In this document: piece after piece, positions 39,517 to 42,496 of the stretch
Layout: every line of letters starts with the position of its first letter
How positions within the stretch are numbered: position 1 is the first letter of the stretch
Assembly: GCA_038202795.1 (NCBI GenBank)
Contig: JBBREQ010000009.1
Coordinates: 1-42,496 of the forward strand
From: PHET01 sp038202795
GTDB lineage: Bacteria; Actinomycetota; Coriobacteriia; Anaerosomatales; PHET01
DNA: 42,496 bases
Reading direction: 5' to 3'
Notes under the pieces: model-generated
Told to the model about the DNA's origin: nothing
Seen by the model: only the letters and a program-made list of their open reading frames with translations
The model's database searches: none
Made by a program: the position numbers and the translations under genes

Positions 39517-39858
39517 GTGAGAATCATCGGTGCCGCTGATGAATTCTGGAGACTGCGTCTGACGCGCGTAGACACGACCGACGACTTCGACTTCGAGTGG
39601 CATGCGGACATCTTGTACCGCGCTCCGCATGTGAGTGCCGCCGGAGAGGTCGAACTCTGGTATGTCGAGGCGCTGCGGCTGGATGACTCTGAATCGATAG
39701 CAGCCTTGGCGATTTTTGACGACCGGCAAACCGCCGAGGACTTCCTCAGCCAGGCAACCGATGATTTGGGCTCTATGACCAAGAGCCGATTCGAAGAGGT
39801 CTATCTCACGCCCCTCGCTGCACCGGACGAACCGTCCGACGAACTCAAAGAGCCGTAG
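39517..39858 (+). CDS. Hypothetical protein
   Basis: A 113-residue acidic soluble protein with no recognised domain. It alternates short strands and helices (WRLRLTRVDTTDDFDFEWHADILYRAP; VELWYVEALRLDDSESIAALAIF; DRQTAEDFLSQATDDLGSMTKSRFEEVYL). There is no signal peptide or Cys. It starts at GTG 39517, ten bases after the SH3 gene stop, and is probably the last gene of that three-gene unit. Its codon usage matches the neighbours, supporting a real gene. Confidence 0.7.
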   Translation: MRIIGAADEFWRLRLTRVDTTDDFDFEWHADILYRAPHVSAAGEVELWYVEALRLDDSESIAALAIFDDRQTAEDFLSQATDDLGSMTKSRFEEVYLTPLAAPDEPSDELKEP

Positions 39859-39986
39859 CAGCCAATACTATCTGGTTCCGCCCGAACGGGGACGGGCATC
39901 CACGCGTCTACTTGACATAAGATACATTATCCGCCATTTACGAACGCTGACCAGAGAGCCAATGTGAGACGCTGGGTGATGCGAAA

Positions 39987-40022
39987 CGGCCCCGGACCGG
40001 CGCTTGCCGCTGTCCGGGGCCG
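39987..40022 (-). terminator. Strong hairpin terminator, downstream of the nucleobase permease gene
   Basis: CGGCCCCGGAC (39987-39997) pairs perfectly with GTCCGGGGCCG (40012-40022), an 11-bp GC-rich stem; the 14-base loop forms a further CGGC/GCCG hairpin. Read on the minus strand it comes 35 bases after the permease stop at 40058 and is followed by TTTCGC, a short T-run, so it suits the minus-strand gene. It could also block read-through from the + strand unit. Confidence 0.75.
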
Positions 40023-40024
40023 TG

Positions 40025-40041
40025 TAGCTAGCAGCTAGCTC
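40025..40041 (+). repeat. Short perfect inverted repeat
   Basis: AGCTAGC and GCTAGCT are separated by a single A, directly beside the terminator hairpin and before the permease stop. It is too tight for a hairpin of full length; it could be a protein-binding site or part of the terminator region. Function unknown. Confidence 0.3.
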
Positions 40042-40057
40042 GCTGTGAGTTGGCGGT

Positions 40058-41401
40058 TCACTTTTCGGCCGCACCGGCCTCGGCCTGACCCTCTGCATAA
40101 AACGACGGGGACTCGATCGCGAGTCCCTCGCTCTCCTGCGGAAGGACCAGATTGAGGAGTACACCGATGATGGTCGCCAGCGTCATACCCGGGATGGTGT
40201 AGTTGCCCACGGGAATGGCGAATCCGCCTGTTTCCATGCCGATACCGACAACAAGGATGACGCTCGCGATGATGAGGTTACGGCTGTGGCTGAAGTCGAT
40301 ACCGCTCTCAACCAGCAAGCGCAGACCGCTCGACGCGATCAGGCCGAACAGCAGCAGCGAGATACCACCCATGACCGGCGTGGGAATCGAGCTGATCGCG
40401 GCGCTGAACTTGGGGATGAACCCGCCGATCACGAACGCGAATGCGCCCGCGTACCAGAACAGCTGTGTCGCGTAGACTCTGGTAACCGCCATAACGCCGA
40501 TGTTCTCGGCGTACGTGGTGGATGGCGTTCCGCCGACCATACCGGAGAGCGCCGTGGCAAGGCCATCACCGAGAAGCGACTGCGGAAGCATCGGCGTGAA
40601 GTCCTTGTCCGTGATCGTGTTGATGACGAGCAAGTGCCCGATATGCTCGACGACCACGATCAGCGCGATGGGGGCGACTATCAGGATGGCGCCCAGCTCA
40701 AACGTCGGAAACGTGAGCGTTGGCAGGCCGATCCACGCTGCGTCGGCGACGGGCTTGAAATCGACCAAGCCGAGCGGGATCGAAACGATATAGCCAACGA
40801 TGATTCCCAAGAGCACCGGAATCGTCTTGGCAAAGCCCTTGAAGAAACTCGAGAACAGGATTGCCGAGAGAAGCGTGATGGCCGCGACCGCGACGCGGGT
40901 GAGCTCGACTGGCTGAGTGGAGTCAGCAAAGGGGAACATCGACATCTTGACCGCGACTGCGGAAAGCCCCAACCCGATGACTATGACCACGGCACCCACG
41001 ACCGCCGGAGGCAGAATCTTGTTGATCCAACCGGTACCGAACGCCTTCACGAAGCCCGCAACGACTACGTAGACGAGGCCGGCGACCACAATCCCCCCTA
41101 GAGCAGCAGGAAGATTGTACGCGGAGGTTCCCATTGCCGCAGCCCCACCAGCAGCAGCGATGATGGGCGTGATGAAGGCGAAGCTCGAACCAAGGTAGCT
41201 CGGAATCTTGTTGCGGACACAGATCAGATAGATGATCGTGCCGATACCCGACGTCATGAGCCCCACGCCCGGGTCAAGCCCCGTGAGTATGGGTACCAGC
41301 ACTGTTGCACCGAACATCGCCATGAGGTGCTGCAGTGCAAGCGGGATGACGCGTCCGATCGGCATGGTTTCGTCGGTCTGGACGACCTCGGAGTGTGCCA
41401 T
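40058..41401 (-). CDS. Uracil/xanthine permease, NCS2 (UraA-like) family
   Basis: A 447-residue nucleobase:cation symporter. The family landmarks are PLALQHLMAMFGATVLVPILTGLDP at the N-terminus, FAFITPIIAA, the VVEHIGHLLVINTITDKDF segment with the conserved His/Glu region, and SGMVGGTPSTTYAENIGVMAVTRVY with the substrate-site Glu-Asn. About 14 spans are expected. The motif set resembles UraA/PyrP rather than the purine-specific XanQ type; uracil is the likely substrate, with xanthine as alternative. AAGGAGG lies 6 bases from ATG. It follows the AzgA-type gene by 58 bases on the same strand and is followed by a terminator. Confidence 0.92.
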   Translation of the reverse strand: MAHSEVVQTDETMPIGRVIPLALQHLMAMFGATVLVPILTGLDPGVGLMTSGIGTIIYLICVRNKIPSYLGSSFAFITPIIAAAGGAAAMGTSAYNLPAALGGIVVAGLVYVVVAGFVKAFGTGWINKILPPAVVGAVVIVIGLGLSAVAVKMSMFPFADSTQPVELTRVAVAAITLLSAILFSSFFKGFAKTIPVLLGIIVGYIVSIPLGLVDFKPVADAAWIGLPTLTFPTFELGAILIVAPIALIVVVEHIGHLLVINTITDKDFTPMLPQSLLGDGLATALSGMVGGTPSTTYAENIGVMAVTRVYATQLFWYAGAFAFVIGGFIPKFSAAISSIPTPVMGGISLLLFGLIASSGLRLLVESGIDFSHSRNLIIASVILVVGIGMETGGFAIPVGNYTIPGMTLATIIGVLLNLVLPQESEGLAIESPSFYAEGQAEAGAAEK

Positions 41402-41431
41402 GAATCCCCTCCTTACGTTTCGTTGGGGCGC

Positions 41432-41447
41432 CCCGGCTCGCGCCGGG
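41432..41447 (-). other. Small hairpin between the two permease genes
   Basis: CCCGGC (41432-41437) and GCCGGG (41442-41447) enclose a 4-base loop TCGC in the 58-base gap between the permease genes. A 6-bp GC stem without a T-run could attenuate transcription or protect the mRNA; the assignment is tentative. Confidence 0.3.
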
Positions 41448-41459
41448 ACGCCGTTGCGA

Positions 41460-42496
41460 CTAGCCCGCGATCAGATTCAGAATCGGCGCCTGCAAGAAGC
41501 CGATCAGAAATGCGATCGAGGCCACCCACATAAGCGGGTGCACGTCTTTGGCCTTGTTGTGGAAGAGCTTGATGATGACGTAGCTGATGAAGCCCATCCC
41601 GATTCCCCAGCTGATGTTGTAGGTCAGCGGAATGCCTACGATGGTCAGGAAGGCCGGGAACGCCTCTTCGAGATTGTCCCAGGGAATCTCACTGACCATG
41701 CGCATCATCAGGAAGCCGACCACGATCAGCGCGCCGGCAGTGATGGGAAATGAAATGAAGTTCGTTCCCTCGGGCACGGTGAAGCCACTCCCGGAGAAGC
41801 TTCCGAATCGCACTGCGTTCTCGACCGGATAGCCGCCACCGACCATCTTGACGACAGGCGTGAAGAACGCGGCGACAAAGAACAGCACGCCAGCGATGAT
41901 CGCTGTCAAACCGGTTCGCCCGCCCTCGGCAACACCTGCCGCCGATTCGATGTAGGTCGTGATGGAGCTCGCACCGAACAGCCCGCCGGTAGCAGCCGCC
42001 GCAGAGTCCACGAGCAGGATGTTCCGAATCCCAGGCACCTTGCCCTCTGCGTCGGTGAAGCCAGCCTGCTCGCCTACGGAGATGACCGTACCCATCGTGT
42101 CAAAGAAGTCAGACAGCATCACGGCAAAGACGGCGAAGAGCAGCGCCGGAGTGAACATCTGCATGATCGCCAGCGACTGCGTGCCGTCAGGCGTCTGGAA
42201 CGGGGCAAGGAACGTGGAGAAGTCCAACGGGCCTACAACAGCATTGGGAAGCCTGGTGACGCCCAGGATGAGCGCGGCCACCGTGGCAACGATGATGCCC
42301 CACAGGATGTCACCCTTGATGCCGAGAGCCATGAACGCCAGGATGGCGAATAGCCCGATGAGCGTGACCCACACGTAGGGCGAAGTGAAATCACCCAGCG
42401 AAACGACCGTCGCCGCGTTGGGGACGATGATTCCGCCTTCGATCAGACCGATCAGCGTGATGAACAAGCCGATGCCCACGCCGATGGCTCGCTTCA
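41460..42496 (-). CDS. Guanine/hypoxanthine (AzgA/PbuG-like) permease, N-terminus outside window
   Basis: The frame is open to the edge of the window (residues KRAIGVGIG before a GTG at 42479), so the true start lies beyond 42496. About 345 of an expected 430-450 residues are seen. Signatures of the AzgA branch are KRAIGVGIGLFITLIGL, SDFFDTMGTVISVGEQAGF, DSAAAATGGLFGASSITTYIESAAGVAEGGRTGL (in parts), and a C-terminal NISWGIGMGFISYVIIKL. It imports hypoxanthine, guanine or adenine, which suits the hpt and apt genes at 26-27 kb. It lies directly upstream of the UraA-like permease. Confidence 0.92.
   Translation of the reverse strand, partial: KRAIGVGIGLFITLIGLIEGGIIVPNAATVVSLGDFTSPYVWVTLIGLFAILAFMALGIKGDILWGIIVATVAALILGVTRLPNAVVGPLDFSTFLAPFQTPDGTQSLAIMQMFTPALLFAVFAVMLSDFFDTMGTVISVGEQAGFTDAEGKVPGIRNILLVDSAAAATGGLFGASSITTYIESAAGVAEGGRTGLTAIIAGVLFFVAAFFTPVVKMVGGGYPVENAVRFGSFSGSGFTVPEGTNFISFPITAGALIVVGFLMMRMVSEIPWDNLEEAFPAFLTIVGIPLTYNISWGIGMGFISYVIIKLFHNKAKDVHPLMWVASIAFLIGFLQAPILNLIAG

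Noticed and set aside
40286..41101. 271-codon + strand open frame opposite the UraA-like permease
   Set aside because: Composition is Asp/Arg/Gln low complexity and it is opposite a strong transporter gene with a clear ribosome site.
1..42496. tRNA, rRNA, CRISPR array, insertion sequence or prophage
   Set aside because: No tRNA T-loop/cloverleaf in any gap, no regularly spaced repeats, and no transposase, integrase or phage protein was found; gaps between genes are all below 300 bases.

Overview
This is a high-G+C, gene-dense chromosomal segment of a bacterium. Most genes run on the + strand with 4-base start/stop overlaps (GTGA, ATGA) and frequent GTG starts. The gene content points to an actinobacterial lineage with an anaerobic lifestyle: a zinc-ribbon/FHA protein next to a MerR regulator (as in the mycobacterial garA/Rv1828 pair), an RsiG-like protein, a VanW/G5 wall protein, indolepyruvate:ferredoxin oxidoreductase, two AMP-forming phenylacetate-CoA ligases, and a glycine decarboxylase split into two subunits. 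A deep-branching anaerobic class such as Coriobacteriia fits best, but this is inference; no rRNA or tRNA gene is present to settle it. I see no prophage, IS element, CRISPR array or tRNA.

Layout. 1-3222: the end of a YhiN/HI0933-type flavoprotein, a second FAD-dependent dehydrogenase and an Old Yellow Enzyme-type reductase. 3253-9940: an FKBP lipoprotein, a 1056-residue membrane protein of unknown role, an alpha/beta hydrolase, a CorA metal transporter and a CDP-alcohol phosphatidyltransferase. 9962-14514: a sugar nucleotidyltransferase fused to a degenerate phosphomannomutase-like domain, and a VanW/G5 cell-wall protein. 14546-16285: phenylacetate-CoA ligase with a tandem-ACT protein. 16291-18483: a membrane protein with a degenerate GGDEF domain, divergent from a D,D-carboxypeptidase. 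18558-23705: a full glycine cleavage operon (gcvT-H-PA-PB) ending in a lipoate-protein ligase. 23790-27249: an RsiG-like c-di-GMP-motif protein, an orphan 84-residue protein, zinc-ribbon/FHA protein, FtsR-like MerR regulator, a nuclease-fold-like protein, hypoxanthine phosphoribosyltransferase, and then adenine phosphoribosyltransferase. 27343-28461: a coiled-coil NlpC/P60 peptidase. 28598-38530: iorA-iorB-ACT, two branched-chain/aromatic amino-acid binding proteins, livHMGF and a second phenylacetate-CoA ligase. 38584-39858: three small genes, one with an SH3 domain. 39987-42496 (minus strand): two nucleobase permeases.

How the genes fit together. The 28.6-38.5 kb block reads as one amino-acid catabolic unit: Liv transport brings in amino acids, IorAB oxidatively decarboxylates the derived aryl-pyruvates to acyl-CoA and reduced ferredoxin, the PaaK enzymes interconvert arylacetate and its CoA ester, and ACT proteins are probable amino-acid sensors. 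The glycine cleavage operon supplies CO2, ammonia, NADH and methylene-THF and lies directly before the FHA/MerR pair, as in mycobacteria. Hpt, Apt and the two permeases provide purine/pyrimidine salvage. The most interesting single signal is the 106-residue protein at 23790, which carries the RsiG c-di-GMP signature with one substitution, in the same window as a degenerate GGDEF protein.
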